The notes under the pieces: model-generated
The model's database searches: none
The model's input: the letters and a program-made list of their open reading frames with translations, nothing else
Told to the model about the DNA's origin: nothing
Program-made: the position numbers and the translations under genes
Shown here: piece by piece, positions 44,526 through 53,468 of the stretch
How the letters are laid out: every line of letters starts with the position of its first letter
Position numbering within the stretch: the first letter of the stretch is position 1
Origin: DATAUD01 sp036501665
Lineage (GTDB): Bacteria > Verrucomicrobiota > Verrucomicrobiia > Limisphaerales > Palsa-1400
Assembly: GCA_036501665.1 (NCBI GenBank)
Contig: DASXZW010000104.1
Coordinates: forward strand, 62,001-126,000
Direction of reading: 5' to 3'
Length of the DNA: 64,000 bases

Positions 44526-45800
44526 ATGCACATCGAGCTGATCAACACTGGCCAGGAACTTTTGCTGGGTCGGGTCCTCAACACTCACCAGCAATGGATT
44601 TGCCGCCAGTTGGCCGATTTGGGCTACGAGATAAACCGGCAAATTTGCGTCGCCGATGACGGCCCTTCGATTCAAGCCGCCGTCCGCGAATCGCTCGAAC
44701 GCTCCGACCTCGTCATTACCACGGGCGGACTGGGGCCGACTTCCGATGACATCACGCGCGACTTGATTGCCCGTTTGCTCGGGCGCGAACTGGAGCTCGA
44801 TCAATCGATCATTTCCGGCATCGAGCAATATTTCAATCGGCGTAACATCGTGATGACACCCAGCACACGCGTTCAGGCGATGGTTCCCAAAGGCGCTATC
44901 GTTCTGCGCAACGCCAACGGCACTTCTCCGGGTTTGGCCATTGAGGTCAACCCGAACCCGTTCCGAAGCGGCGCGGGCCGAAGCTGGGTTGTCCTTCTGC
45001 CCGGACCTCCGCGCGAACTTCGCCCGATGTTTGCAGCCTCGGTGGTTCCCTTGTTGTTGAAAGAATTTCCCGCGAACAAAAAATTCCTCAGCCGTACGCT
45101 CAAAACAACGGGTCTCGGCGAATCGCTTGTTGAAGAGCGAATTGCGGCACCGCTCAAACCGCTGGTCGAGCGCGGCTTGGAAATCGGCTATTGCGCGCGA
45201 ATTGGCGAAGTCGAAGTTCGTCTGGCCGCGCGCGGCGACGACGCTGAAAAGCTCGTCGCAGAAAGCGAGTTGATCGTCCGCCAATTGCTCGGCGGCCTGA
45301 TTTTTGCAGTTGACGATGCGACGCTGGAACAAACCGTCGTCCAGGAACTGACCGCGCAAAATAAAACCGTCGCTCTCGCGGAATCCTGCACCGGCGGGTT
45401 TATTGCGCATCGCCTGACAAACGTTCCCGGAGCTTCCGCCGTCCTGAAGTGCGGGATGGTCACTTACAGCAACGAAGCAAAAATCGACCTGCTTGGTGTC
45501 ACCGCGGAAGCCATTTCAGAGCACGGCGCAGTCAGCGAAACGGTCGCCCGCCAAATGGCCGAGGGCGCGCGCAAACGCTGTCAAACCGATTACGCGATAG
45601 CCGTCACGGGAATTGCCGGTCCAACCGGCGGGACGGAGTCCAAACCGGTGGGAACCGTTTTCATCGCACTGGCGGACGCGAATGGGACCGTCGCAAAACG
45701 GAACTTAAATCCATTTGACAGAGAAACTTTCAAATCCGTCACATCGCAACAAGCCCTGGATATGCTGCGGAAGCGGATGATTTCTGGGACCGTCCTTTAA
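44526..45800 (+). CDS. cinA: CinA family protein, NMN amidohydrolase type
   Basis: 424 residues. The N-terminal MoCF/COG1058 domain (IELINTGQELLLGRVLNTHQQWICRQLADLGY; DLVITTGGLGPTSDDITRDLIARLLGR) is followed by a C-terminal CinA deamidase domain (LAESCTGGFIAHRLTNVPGASAVLKCGMVTYSNEAKIDLLGV; AIAVTGIAGPTGGTESKPVGTVFIAL). The family hydrolyses ADP-ribose-type compounds and nicotinamide mononucleotide in pyridine nucleotide salvage. Confidence 0.93.
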   Translation: MHIELINTGQELLLGRVLNTHQQWICRQLADLGYEINRQICVADDGPSIQAAVRESLERSDLVITTGGLGPTSDDITRDLIARLLGRELELDQSIISGIEQYFNRRNIVMTPSTRVQAMVPKGAIVLRNANGTSPGLAIEVNPNPFRSGAGRSWVVLLPGPPRELRPMFAASVVPLLLKEFPANKKFLSRTLKTTGLGESLVEERIAAPLKPLVERGLEIGYCARIGEVEVRLAARGDDAEKLVAESELIVRQLLGGLIFAVDDATLEQTVVQELTAQNKTVALAESCTGGFIAHRLTNVPGASAVLKCGMVTYSNEAKIDLLGVTAEAISEHGAVSETVARQMAEGARKRCQTDYAIAVTGIAGPTGGTESKPVGTVFIALADANGTVAKRNLNPFDRETFKSVTSQQALDMLRKRMISGTVL

Positions 45801-45932
45801 AATCCAAAGGTTCTATTTTGCGGCGGTTACCTCTGTTTAATGCTCCGCCCTTTGGTGAAAACCGACAGTAGCATCAAAGAGCCGATATCTGATATGCGTC
45901 TGCACTATCTACTTAATTTGCTGCTGGTTAGC

Positions 45933-47027
45933 TTATGGCAAACGCCTTTTCAACGCGTCCTCGATAGCGGTCGCCAGCTTTTGGCCGCGAGCGTTATCGC
46001 CCTCTGCCATAATTATTCCAGTGTCGCCATCCACAATAAAAGCGTGAGGGATGCCTTCGGCCCCGTAGCGTCTGTAGATTGGCGAATCAAGGTACTTGCC
46101 ATCGTAGATTTGTGGCCAGGGCATTTCGTTTTTTTCAATAAAACGGGTGAGAACCTTTTCAGAGCCTACCTGGTCAAGACTAACACCGAGAATTTCAAAT
46201 CCTTTGGAATGATAATTCAAGTAAGCTTTAACGACGTTTGGAATTTCCTTCACACACGGGCCACACCAGATAGCCCAAAAATCAAGAAGCACAACCTTGC
46301 CTTTGTAAGCTTCGGGGAATTTGACAGTTTGCCCGTCCATGGTTGTGGCCACAAAGGGAGGGGCTTTCAGACCTGATGCAAGGTGTTCAGGCATCAAGTC
46401 CGGGTTCCGCAAATTGGCCAGATCGTTGTTGGCAAGTTCGCCCAACGTGACTGAACTGGTCGCGGATACCGCAATATCGCCATATTGTGAAACGACCTGA
46501 TCGAAAAGTTTTTGCGCAGTAGCATTGTCGTGCATGACAGTTTGCCGAAATCGCGCTCGAGCGAGCATAGCCCAGCCTTGCATTTGCCTGCTTGGACTCT
46601 TTTCGGTTATAGCCCGAAAATAATGGTCTGCGTATGGAATGGTAGGCTGAATCGACGCGCGGCATTGATCAGGAAAGTGGTCGGCAAAATCGGAAGAAAG
46701 AATGCCAATGGCTTCCTTGCAGCTTGGAGCTTCCGGGCAGTATGCAACAATCCACCACATCGCCTGCTCGGCGACTGCCGTCTTAGGATGCGCTTTGCCC
46801 AATGCCAAAAACCGGGCTGCATAATCCTCGGCATCGGGACACTGCCGCACAGCCTGTTCCCACTGTTCCACAGTCAAGTATTTGGAACCGATGGGGGCTG
46901 TAAAAGCAATATGTTTTGTCGCAAATTCGTTTTGCAAATCGTCGAGCGCAGGTTGCGGCGATTTATTGCAACCCGTCAGCATCAGTCCCATCAACCATGC
47001 TGTCGATACGATTGCTGAGAATTTCAT
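45933..47027 (-). CDS. TlpA-like thioredoxin-fold lipoprotein
   Basis: 364 residues from the ATG at 47027. MKFSAIVSTAWLMGLMLTGC is a lipoprotein signal with Cys20 as the lipidation site. A helical middle of about 190 residues is followed by a TlpA/ResA-type domain: LKAPPFVATTMDGQTVKFPEAYKGKVVLLDFWAIWCGPCVKEIPNVVKAYL with redox motif WCGPC, and GIPHAFIVDGDTG with the cis-Pro. A membrane-attached disulfide reductase is likely. The frame is open upstream to 47105 but lacks a signal. Confidence 0.85.
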   Translation of the reverse strand: MKFSAIVSTAWLMGLMLTGCNKSPQPALDDLQNEFATKHIAFTAPIGSKYLTVEQWEQAVRQCPDAEDYAARFLALGKAHPKTAVAEQAMWWIVAYCPEAPSCKEAIGILSSDFADHFPDQCRASIQPTIPYADHYFRAITEKSPSRQMQGWAMLARARFRQTVMHDNATAQKLFDQVVSQYGDIAVSATSSVTLGELANNDLANLRNPDLMPEHLASGLKAPPFVATTMDGQTVKFPEAYKGKVVLLDFWAIWCGPCVKEIPNVVKAYLNYHSKGFEILGVSLDQVGSEKVLTRFIEKNEMPWPQIYDGKYLDSPIYRRYGAEGIPHAFIVDGDTGIIMAEGDNARGQKLATAIEDALKRRLP

Positions 47028-47148
47028 TACTTTGTTTTTTACAGCGATCTCCAACTTAAGGGAAGGTAGCGGGTGCTGCTCCAGGGTGCAACGCAGATGC
47101 AACAAAGGATATCAATTGTCACGCAGTGTTCACTCTCTCGCAATTCCA

Positions 47149-47190
47149 GAATCCTTGAGCTTGTCGCGATAGCAGCGGAGCGATTCAAAA
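47149..47190. repeat. Decayed copy of the 3' end of the LytTR regulator gene
   Basis: AATCCTTGAGCTTGTCGCGATAG here resembles AATCCTTGAGCTTATCGCGATAG at 47550. On the minus strand both encode YRDKLKD near a stop codon, the end of the LytTR domain. It suggests an old duplication or a lost paralogue. Confidence 0.55.
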
Positions 47191-47240
47191 CACGTGTGAC
47201 CAACTTGCTTCGAGGAATCACCGCGGTTATCGTTCTGATA

Positions 47241-47444
47241 ATGAAATTTTGGTTGATGGTTAAATTTGATCCCGAAGCTAAACGCTGGTCGGCGGTGTTC
47301 CCCGAATTGCCCGGCTGCGCCACTGCCGGCGATACCGAAGCAGAAGCCATTGCCAATGCCCATGAAGCGCTGGCGCTGTGGTTTGAACCCGCGCCGATCA
47401 AATTGCCCAAGGGAGCGAAAATGATCGAGCTTGCAGTTCTTTGA
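47241..47444 (+). CDS. Orphan HicB-like antitoxin
   Basis: 67 residues from the ATG at 47241. WLMVKFDPEAKRWSAVFPELPGCATAGDTEAEAIANAHEALALWFE is the HicB partial RNase H-like fold with FPELPGC. The C-terminal DNA-binding part found in longer HicB proteins is absent. No HicA double-stranded RNA-binding toxin gene lies next to it. Confidence 0.75.
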   Translation: MKFWLMVKFDPEAKRWSAVFPELPGCATAGDTEAEAIANAHEALALWFEPAPIKLPKGAKMIELAVL

Positions 47445-47508
47445 GCCGATGGCAACGCGGCAGGTTTCACCCCTTCTATCCACCCGATTTCAAAGTGGGA
47501 CACCACCG

Positions 47509-48291
47509 TCAAGCCGTGCCCAGGAGTTCTTCGCCCCCGACACCAAAATCCTTGAGCTTATCGCGATAGCGCCGACTGAGTGTTAGTTTCGTCCCGTTTT
47601 GCAGAATCACCGCGTAGCCGCCGTAAAACAACCGCTGAAGCTCCCGCACATGCAATTTGTTGACAATGGCCGACCGGCTGATGCGGACAAATTGGCCGGG
47701 CGCCAGGCGGCTCTCGATCGCGTTAAGCGTTTCGCGCAGCAAATGCGATTTTTCCGCAAGGTGCAACTCAACATAATTGTCGGCCGCCTCGATCCAGAAA
47801 ATTTCCTCCGGCTGAACCCACGCTATTTTGCTGCCGGATTTTATCATTAGTCGATTCGCGGATTTCGCGGTGGCCAATTCCGTCAGTAAGCTCGCCTGAC
47901 GCTTCTGCGCGGCCCCATCATCGCGATGCGCCACCCGATCCACTGCCCGGCGCAACGCAGTTTGAAATCGTTCCCGATTGAACGGCTTCAACAGATAATC
48001 CGCGGCGTGAATCTCAAAAGCTTTCACGGCGAATTCGTCAAACGCCGTGACAAAAACAATGACTGGCGACTTTTCCGTTTCGATGCTTTTCAGCACTTCA
48101 AATCCGTCCAGTTCCGGCATCTGAATGTCCAGGAAAACCAACGCCGGTCGCAAATCGCGAATCGCCGCGACGGCTTCCGATCCATTGGAACATTCGCCGG
48201 CGATTTCGATTTCCGGCTCGTCCTTTAACAACTGGCGCAGCCGCTCGCGCGCCAGCCGCTCGTCATCGACGATCAACGCTCGAATTTTCAT
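47509..48291 (-). CDS. LytTR family response regulator
   Basis: 260 residues. The receiver domain (RALIVDDERLARERLRQLL; ALVFLDIQMPELDGFEVLKSI with phospho-acceptor Asp55; VIVFVTAFDEFAVKAFEIHAADYLLKPF) is followed by a LytTR DNA-binding domain (IFWIEAADNYVELHLAEKSHLLRETLNAIESRL; FVRISRSAIVNKLHVREL). It overlaps the histidine kinase gene by 29 bases, so the two form a pair. Confidence 0.92.
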   Translation of the reverse strand: MKIRALIVDDERLARERLRQLLKDEPEIEIAGECSNGSEAVAAIRDLRPALVFLDIQMPELDGFEVLKSIETEKSPVIVFVTAFDEFAVKAFEIHAADYLLKPFNRERFQTALRRAVDRVAHRDDGAAQKRQASLLTELATAKSANRLMIKSGSKIAWVQPEEIFWIEAADNYVELHLAEKSHLLRETLNAIESRLAPGQFVRISRSAIVNKLHVRELQRLFYGGYAVILQNGTKLTLSRRYRDKLKDFGVGGEELLGTA

Positions 48292-49372
48292 GTGAAACAG
48301 TATCGCTCCGAAACGGGATGCTCAGACGGACTTGCAACCCTCCGTCCGCGCCGTCCCGCAAATCAAATTGATGCGCGGCCCCGTACAACTCGCGCAATCG
48401 CGCGCGCGTATTTGACAGACCAACTCCCTCCCTCGTGGGCGCGCCGCGCAACCCCGCGCCGCTGTCCTGGACTTCGAGCGCGAGCAACCCGTTCTGTCGG
48501 TTCGCCCGCAGTTCAATTCGCCCTGCCTTGCCGTGCGGCTCGATCCCGTGGCGAATCGCGTTCTCGACCAGCGGCTGCAAAATGAGATTCGGCACCAGCG
48601 CATCCAGCGTTTCCGGCGCGATATCCATCTTGACTGCGAGCCGCTCGCCGAACCGCGTTTGCTCGATTTCCAAGTAACGCCGGAGAAAGTCCAGTTCCTG
48701 ACGTAACGGCACTTCCTGAGTATCCGAGTTCGCGAGCGCAGCCCGCAACAGATCACCCAATTGCGTGATCATCCGATCGGCTCCCTCGACATCCTGGTGC
48801 ATCAACGACGAAATCGAATGAAGGCAATTGAAAAGAAAATGCGGATTCAACTGCATTTGCAACGCCTGCAGTTTCGCTTGGGCAAGCCGCTTTTCTAATT
48901 CCAACGCGCTCATCTCGTGCTGCCGGAATTTTCGATAATATTCCGAAGCCTGGCTGACAGCGACGATGACCCAATACACCAGCAGATTAAAATGCCACGT
49001 TTTGACCAGCAGCGGCTTGAATGCGTCTGCAAAATTCGTCGCGCCTTGCCAGTGCCCCAACCACGCCCGCAACACCATGTAAGTGAGCGAAAAGGCCGCG
49101 CTGGAAGCGAGATGAACTGGAAGACTTGTGCGCCACCGGCGCTCCTCAAACGGAAATCGTCGCGCGAGGTAAATGACTGGAATCGAGAGCAGCGCAAAAA
49201 CATACCAATCTGCCAGAGAATAGTTGACAGCCTCGGCCCACGTCACGTCCAGGCCGGCTTTCGCGCTGGAAATGTAAAACTGGCTTGCGAAGGAAAGGCC
49301 GATTCCAGTCCAAAAAAGAAATCCGATCAGCCACCTGGCGAATCGGTTTTGGAAAATGGTTTTTGTCGGCAT
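48263..49372 (-). CDS. LytS-type sensor histidine kinase
   Basis: 369 residues from the ATG at 49372. Four membrane helices lie in the first 140 residues. The His_kinase domain has LQALQMQLNPHFLFNCLHSISSLMHQD with phospho-accepting His near 178. The ATPase has PNLILQPLVENAIRHGIEP and GVGLSNTRARLRELYG. It controls the LytTR regulator downstream. No periplasmic sensor domain is evident, so the signal is probably sensed in the membrane. Confidence 0.9.
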   Translation of the reverse strand: MPTKTIFQNRFARWLIGFLFWTGIGLSFASQFYISSAKAGLDVTWAEAVNYSLADWYVFALLSIPVIYLARRFPFEERRWRTSLPVHLASSAAFSLTYMVLRAWLGHWQGATNFADAFKPLLVKTWHFNLLVYWVIVAVSQASEYYRKFRQHEMSALELEKRLAQAKLQALQMQLNPHFLFNCLHSISSLMHQDVEGADRMITQLGDLLRAALANSDTQEVPLRQELDFLRRYLEIEQTRFGERLAVKMDIAPETLDALVPNLILQPLVENAIRHGIEPHGKAGRIELRANRQNGLLALEVQDSGAGLRGAPTREGVGLSNTRARLRELYGAAHQFDLRDGADGGLQVRLSIPFRSDTVSHENSSVDRR

Positions 49373-49453
49373 TTGACCAGCGGCGTTTCCCGAAGTGATA
49401 CGCGCCAACCCACCGCCAACGCGAGTAAATTCGCCGGAGCGCGCCGACGCTGC

Positions 49454-50623
49454 TTAATGCTGGCCCCAGCCGAAGCGGTCGCTGATTGGCCAGTAAATGA
49501 AGAAGGCTTTCCCGATCACATTGTTCTGCGGAACGAATCTCCAAAAGCGAGAGTCAAGACTATTCATCGTATTGTCGCCAAAGACAACGTAGCTCCGCTC
49601 CGGGATTTTGAGCGAATCTTCCGGAGTCGCAATCAGGCTGCGCGAATCCAGCACATGTCCGCTATAATGGCTTTCTTGCGGAGGTTTACTCGGGTCGAAC
49701 CCGTACACATTTTCAAAATGCGGGGTGGAAGCGTCCAGCGGCACTCCATTGATGCGCGCGTGCCGATCGTCCCCAATGCTCACCGTTTCGCCCGGAAGGC
49801 CAACCAGGCGTTTAATGTAAAATTGGTCCTGCGCAATTCCGTCGATGCCTTTGGTTTTGAACACGACAATATCGCCGCGATTCGGCGTTCGGAAATTATA
49901 GGTGAATCGATCCACAAAAAGATGATCGCCCGTCTTTTCCTCGAAACAAACAATCGGGTCGCCTTTGCTAAACACCGAGCGTTTGTCCAGTCCAGCGTAA
50001 TAGGCAAGATGTTCATCCGGCCCAAACCACAACGTAATTGGGGTTAGCTCGGACTGATGATCGTATTTCACCCAAAACGTCTGCTTGTTGATCATTAGCA
50101 GCACATGTTGAACGGGGCCTATTTTGAAAAGGTCCACCTGGCCGCCGTCCGGCGCAATGATTTGATGATAAATTACCCCGTGAACTGCCGCCTCGTAAAT
50201 ACGCTGCAACATGTTCGGCATTTTGAAATCGCGGTCAGCGCGCAAATCCTTTTCCGTTATGCCGAAAAGCGTCGGCTGCATCGACCCCGTGGGAATTTTG
50301 AAGGGTTGAAGGAAAAACGTTCGGATCGCCATCGCCACGACAATCGCCACGAGAAAGACCTCAATATTCTCGCGCCACTCTGCATTCGGGTAAGGCTTGA
50401 TCCACTTGGCTACAATTCCTTCCAACTCCTCCATTTTTTGGCGCAAGGTTGCGTCGTCCGCGCCAAGCCGGATCGATTCACGGGTGTCCGCAACCACCGG
50501 CGTCACCGCGACCAGCGCTGAGTTCGGAAGAATGTCGCGCTGCGCGTTGAGCAGTTTTTCGACATGCTTGCACATGTCGGTGGCTTGCCGGACGGTGCCT
50601 GATAAAAACCATCGTAGCTTCAT
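49454..50623 (-). CDS. lepB: Signal peptidase I
   Basis: 389 residues, longer than usual because of an 85-residue cytoplasmic N-terminus and an insertion between the catalytic motifs. NIEVFLVAIVVAMAIRTFFLQPFKIPTGSMQPTL gives the membrane anchor and Ser114. FYIKRLVGLPGETVSI gives Lys271 of the Ser-Lys dyad, and VVFGDNTMNSLDSRFWRFVP the later conserved block. It cleaves secretory signal peptides and lies downstream of lepA, an order seen in many bacteria. Confidence 0.93.
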   Translation of the reverse strand: MKLRWFLSGTVRQATDMCKHVEKLLNAQRDILPNSALVAVTPVVADTRESIRLGADDATLRQKMEELEGIVAKWIKPYPNAEWRENIEVFLVAIVVAMAIRTFFLQPFKIPTGSMQPTLFGITEKDLRADRDFKMPNMLQRIYEAAVHGVIYHQIIAPDGGQVDLFKIGPVQHVLLMINKQTFWVKYDHQSELTPITLWFGPDEHLAYYAGLDKRSVFSKGDPIVCFEEKTGDHLFVDRFTYNFRTPNRGDIVVFKTKGIDGIAQDQFYIKRLVGLPGETVSIGDDRHARINGVPLDASTPHFENVYGFDPSKPPQESHYSGHVLDSRSLIATPEDSLKIPERSYVVFGDNTMNSLDSRFWRFVPQNNVIGKAFFIYWPISDRFGWGQH

Positions 50624-50665
50624 AGGCGAGTAATAAAATCCACATCGTTGAGCGCGAAGCGTCGT

Positions 50666-50691
50666 GGAGCGCGGCAGTCCTCTGCCGCTTT
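50666..50691. repeat. GGAGCGCG hairpin repeat between lepA and lepB
   Basis: GGAGCGCG, stem GCGGCAG, loop TCCT, stem CTGCCGC, TTT. It has the same design as 2806-2833 but the stem bases differ in matched pairs. It lies in the 124-base gap between lepA and lepB, which holds no gene. Confidence 0.7.
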
Positions 50692-50747
50692 CACATAGGC
50701 GCCCCGCAAATGTACCAAATTACGGCTGGAGTGCATTTTAAAACGCC

Positions 50748-52538
50748 CTAGGACTTGAGCACTTCGATGAAAGCTTCCTGCGGAATGTTGACAGAGCCAA
50801 ACGACTTCATCCGCTTTTTGCCTTCCTTCTGTTTCTCCAGCAATTTCCGTTTTCGCGAGATGTCGCCGCCGTAGCATTTCGCGGTGACATCCTTGCGCAT
50901 CGCGCTGACGGTTTCGCGCGCGACGACCTTTCCGCCAATCGCCGCCTGAATCGCCACCTGATATTGCTGCTTCGGGATGACTTCCTTTAGCTTGGCCGCA
51001 AGATTCCGGCCGCGAGTATCCGCTTTGGACCGATGGACAATGCACGAAAACGCATCGACCGATTCTCCATTGACCAGCATGTCGAGCTTGACCATGTCCG
51101 AATTCTGCCCGCCGGCGTGCTCGTAATCCATTGAGCCGAAACCGCGCGTGATGCTCTTGATGCGGTCGTGAAAGTCAATTAGAATTTCCCCAAGCGGCAC
51201 CGTGCTCGTCAGCATGACGCGCCGGGGATCGAGCGTTTCGGTGTGATCGACGACGCCCCGCTTTTCCGCGATCAGCGCCATCATGTCGCCAATATATTCG
51301 TTGGGACAAATCACGAACGCGAAGACCATCGGCTCCTCGATTCGCTCGATGTAGTTCGGCTCCGGCAAAAACGCCGGGTTGTCGATCTCCTTTTCCTTGC
51401 CGTCCGTCATCACAACTTTGTACACGACGCTCGGATAGGTCGCGATGATGTCCATGTTGTACTCGCGACGGAGCCGTTCCTGGACAATTTCCAAATGCAG
51501 CAATCCCAAAAATCCGCAGCGAAACCCAAACCCCAGCGCCACGGAACTCTCCGGCTGATAAACAAACGCCGAGTCGTTCAACTGCAATTTGCCCAGGCTC
51601 GCCTTGAGATGTTCGTAATCCGAAGTGTTGATCGGATACAGTCCGCTGAACACCATCGGGTGGATTTCCTTGAAACCCGGCAACGTGGGCGAGGGATTGC
51701 GAACGTCGGTGATCGTATCGCCCATCTTGACGTCTTTGGGACTCTTGATGTTGGCCGTCATGTAGCCGGTTTCGCCAACTTCCAATTTTTCCCGGACGTA
51801 AGGCTTGGGATTAAAGCTCCCAACTTCCTTCACTTCTATCGCCTTGCCCGAATGCAGCAACTTCACGTGCATCCCGGCGCGCAATTCGCCGTTGAAGACG
51901 CGCACATGCGTCACGACGCCTTTATAAGTGTCAAAATAAGAATCAAACCCCAGCGCTTGAAGCGTCGGCGCGCCCGTCGGTTTCGGCGCAGGAACCCGCT
52001 GCACGATCGCCTCCAGAATGTCCTCAATGCCGATCCCTTCCTTCGCGCTGGCCAAAATCGCGCTTTCGCTGGGAATGGCCAGGATCTCCTCCATCTGCGT
52101 CTTGGCCTGTGGGATGTTCGCGTGCGGCAGATCAATTTTATTTATGACAGGAATGATCGTCAGGTTTTGCTTCATCGCCAGGTGAACATTGGCGACGGTC
52201 TGCGCTTCGACGCCTTGCGCGGCATCAATGATCAACAGAGCGCCCTCGCAGGCGGCAAGGCTGCGCGAAACTTCGTAGGAAAAATCAACGTGTCCCGGCG
52301 TGTCGATCAGGTTCAGCTCGTACGTTTCGCCGTTCTTCGCCTTGTAAAGCATCGTGACCGGATGCGCCTTGATCGTGATGCCGCGTTCCCGTTCAAGGTC
52401 CATGGAATCGAGCAATTGGTCCTCCATCTCTCGCGTGGCTACGGTGCCCGTGCGATGAAGAAGGCGGTCGGAAAGCGTTGTTTTCCCATGATCGATATGG
52501 GCGATGATGCTGAAATTCCTGATATGTTCTGCGTCCAT
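50748..52538 (-). CDS. lepA: Elongation factor 4
   Basis: 596 residues. GTPase motifs are AHIDHGKTTLSDRLLHRTG (G1), DTPGHVDFSYEV (G3) and NKIDLPHAN (G4). EF-G-like domains follow, with the LepA-specific C-terminal domain (GGKVVARETVSAMRKDVTAKCYGGDISRKRKLLEKQKEGKKRMK). It acts on stalled or mis-translocated ribosomes. Confidence 0.97.
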   Translation of the reverse strand: MDAEHIRNFSIIAHIDHGKTTLSDRLLHRTGTVATREMEDQLLDSMDLERERGITIKAHPVTMLYKAKNGETYELNLIDTPGHVDFSYEVSRSLAACEGALLIIDAAQGVEAQTVANVHLAMKQNLTIIPVINKIDLPHANIPQAKTQMEEILAIPSESAILASAKEGIGIEDILEAIVQRVPAPKPTGAPTLQALGFDSYFDTYKGVVTHVRVFNGELRAGMHVKLLHSGKAIEVKEVGSFNPKPYVREKLEVGETGYMTANIKSPKDVKMGDTITDVRNPSPTLPGFKEIHPMVFSGLYPINTSDYEHLKASLGKLQLNDSAFVYQPESSVALGFGFRCGFLGLLHLEIVQERLRREYNMDIIATYPSVVYKVVMTDGKEKEIDNPAFLPEPNYIERIEEPMVFAFVICPNEYIGDMMALIAEKRGVVDHTETLDPRRVMLTSTVPLGEILIDFHDRIKSITRGFGSMDYEHAGGQNSDMVKLDMLVNGESVDAFSCIVHRSKADTRGRNLAAKLKEVIPKQQYQVAIQAAIGGKVVARETVSAMRKDVTAKCYGGDISRKRKLLEKQKEGKKRMKSFGSVNIPQEAFIEVLKS

Positions 52539-52619
52539 TTGGAGTCGCTCTCTAAAAACAATGTAACGGTGGTTGCCCGCGGCGGAAAGTGAATTCTCAG
52601 AAGGCTATGCCTTGGGGTG

Positions 52620-52640
52620 GGGACGCCTCGCCGAGGCGTC
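52620..52640. repeat. 21-bp palindrome, family A copy 2
   Basis: Identical to 2660-2680 (arms GGACGCCTCG/CGAGGCGTCC). It sits in the gap between trpC and lepA. Confidence 0.8.
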
Positions 52641-52697
52641 CGCGACCGTCGCTTCGCATCCGCCTGACAGTCAAAAATAAAGTACAAACGCAAATTT

Positions 52698-53468
52698 TCA
52701 ATATCGCGCTCCCAATAGTTCTGACACCTTCGCCGCGATTCCCGCGGAATTTCGCATCAAAGCCTCGCCGACGAGTATCGCCTTCGCGCCCGATCGCTCC
52801 AACGCTTCAACATCAGCGCGCGAATGAATGCCGCTTTCGGCAACCAGCGTCGCCCCGTTGGAAACCTTCGCAGCCAACCGTCCAGTCGTAGAAATATCCA
52901 CCGTGAAATTGTCCAGATTGCGATTATTGACACCAATCAACGTCGCCCCAATCGCAAGCGCCCGATCCATTTCGCGCTCATCATGCGTCTCAACCAACAC
53001 CGACAACCCCGCCTTCGTCGCCAGCGCGTGAAACCTCTTCAACCGCGCGTCATCCAAAATTCGGGCGATCAGCAAAATCGCATCTGCCCCGTTCTCGATC
53101 GATTCCGAAATCTGCCTTTCGTCGATTATAAAATCCTTGCGCAGCAACGGCAGCTTCACCGCCTCGCGAATTTGCCGCAGGTAATCGAGCGAGCCTTGAA
53201 AAAATTTCGTGTCGGTCAGCACCGAAAGACAATCCGCTCCCGCTGCCTCGTATTCTTTGGCAATGCGGACCGGATCAAAATCCGCGCAAATCACCCCCGC
53301 GCTCGGCGACGCCTTTTTAACTTCCGCAATCAACGCGACCTTGCCGCGACGCGGCTTTCTCAAAGCGCCCGCAAAATCCCGCCTCCCAGCAGCAGCCTCA
53401 ACAGCGCGCTTCGGAAGACCCGCAACCTCGCGCTCCTTTTCCGCGACTATCTTGTCAAGAATGTTCAT
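52698..53468 (-). CDS. trpC: Indole-3-glycerol phosphate synthase
   Basis: 256 residues from the ATG at 53468, which overlaps the prfB stop (ATGA). TIM-barrel motifs: VALIAEVKKASPSAGVI (catalytic Lys), GADCLSVLTDTKFFQGSLDYL, LPLLRKDFIIDERQI (catalytic Lys), ATLIGVNNRNLDNFTVD and LVAESGIHSRADVEAL. It closes the indole ring in tryptophan synthesis. It is coupled to prfB instead of to other trp genes. The frame extends upstream to 53654 but that is antisense-phase reading of prfB. Confidence 0.95.
   Translation of the reverse strand: MNILDKIVAEKEREVAGLPKRAVEAAAGRRDFAGALRKPRRGKVALIAEVKKASPSAGVICADFDPVRIAKEYEAAGADCLSVLTDTKFFQGSLDYLRQIREAVKLPLLRKDFIIDERQISESIENGADAILLIARILDDARLKRFHALATKAGLSVLVETHDEREMDRALAIGATLIGVNNRNLDNFTVDISTTGRLAAKVSNGATLVAESGIHSRADVEALERSGAKAILVGEALMRNSAGIAAKVSELLGARY

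Noticed and set aside
51243..52592. 449-codon open frame opposite lepA
   Set aside because: Antisense to a strongly conserved gene, and rich in His, Arg and Gln as expected of reverse-phase reading.
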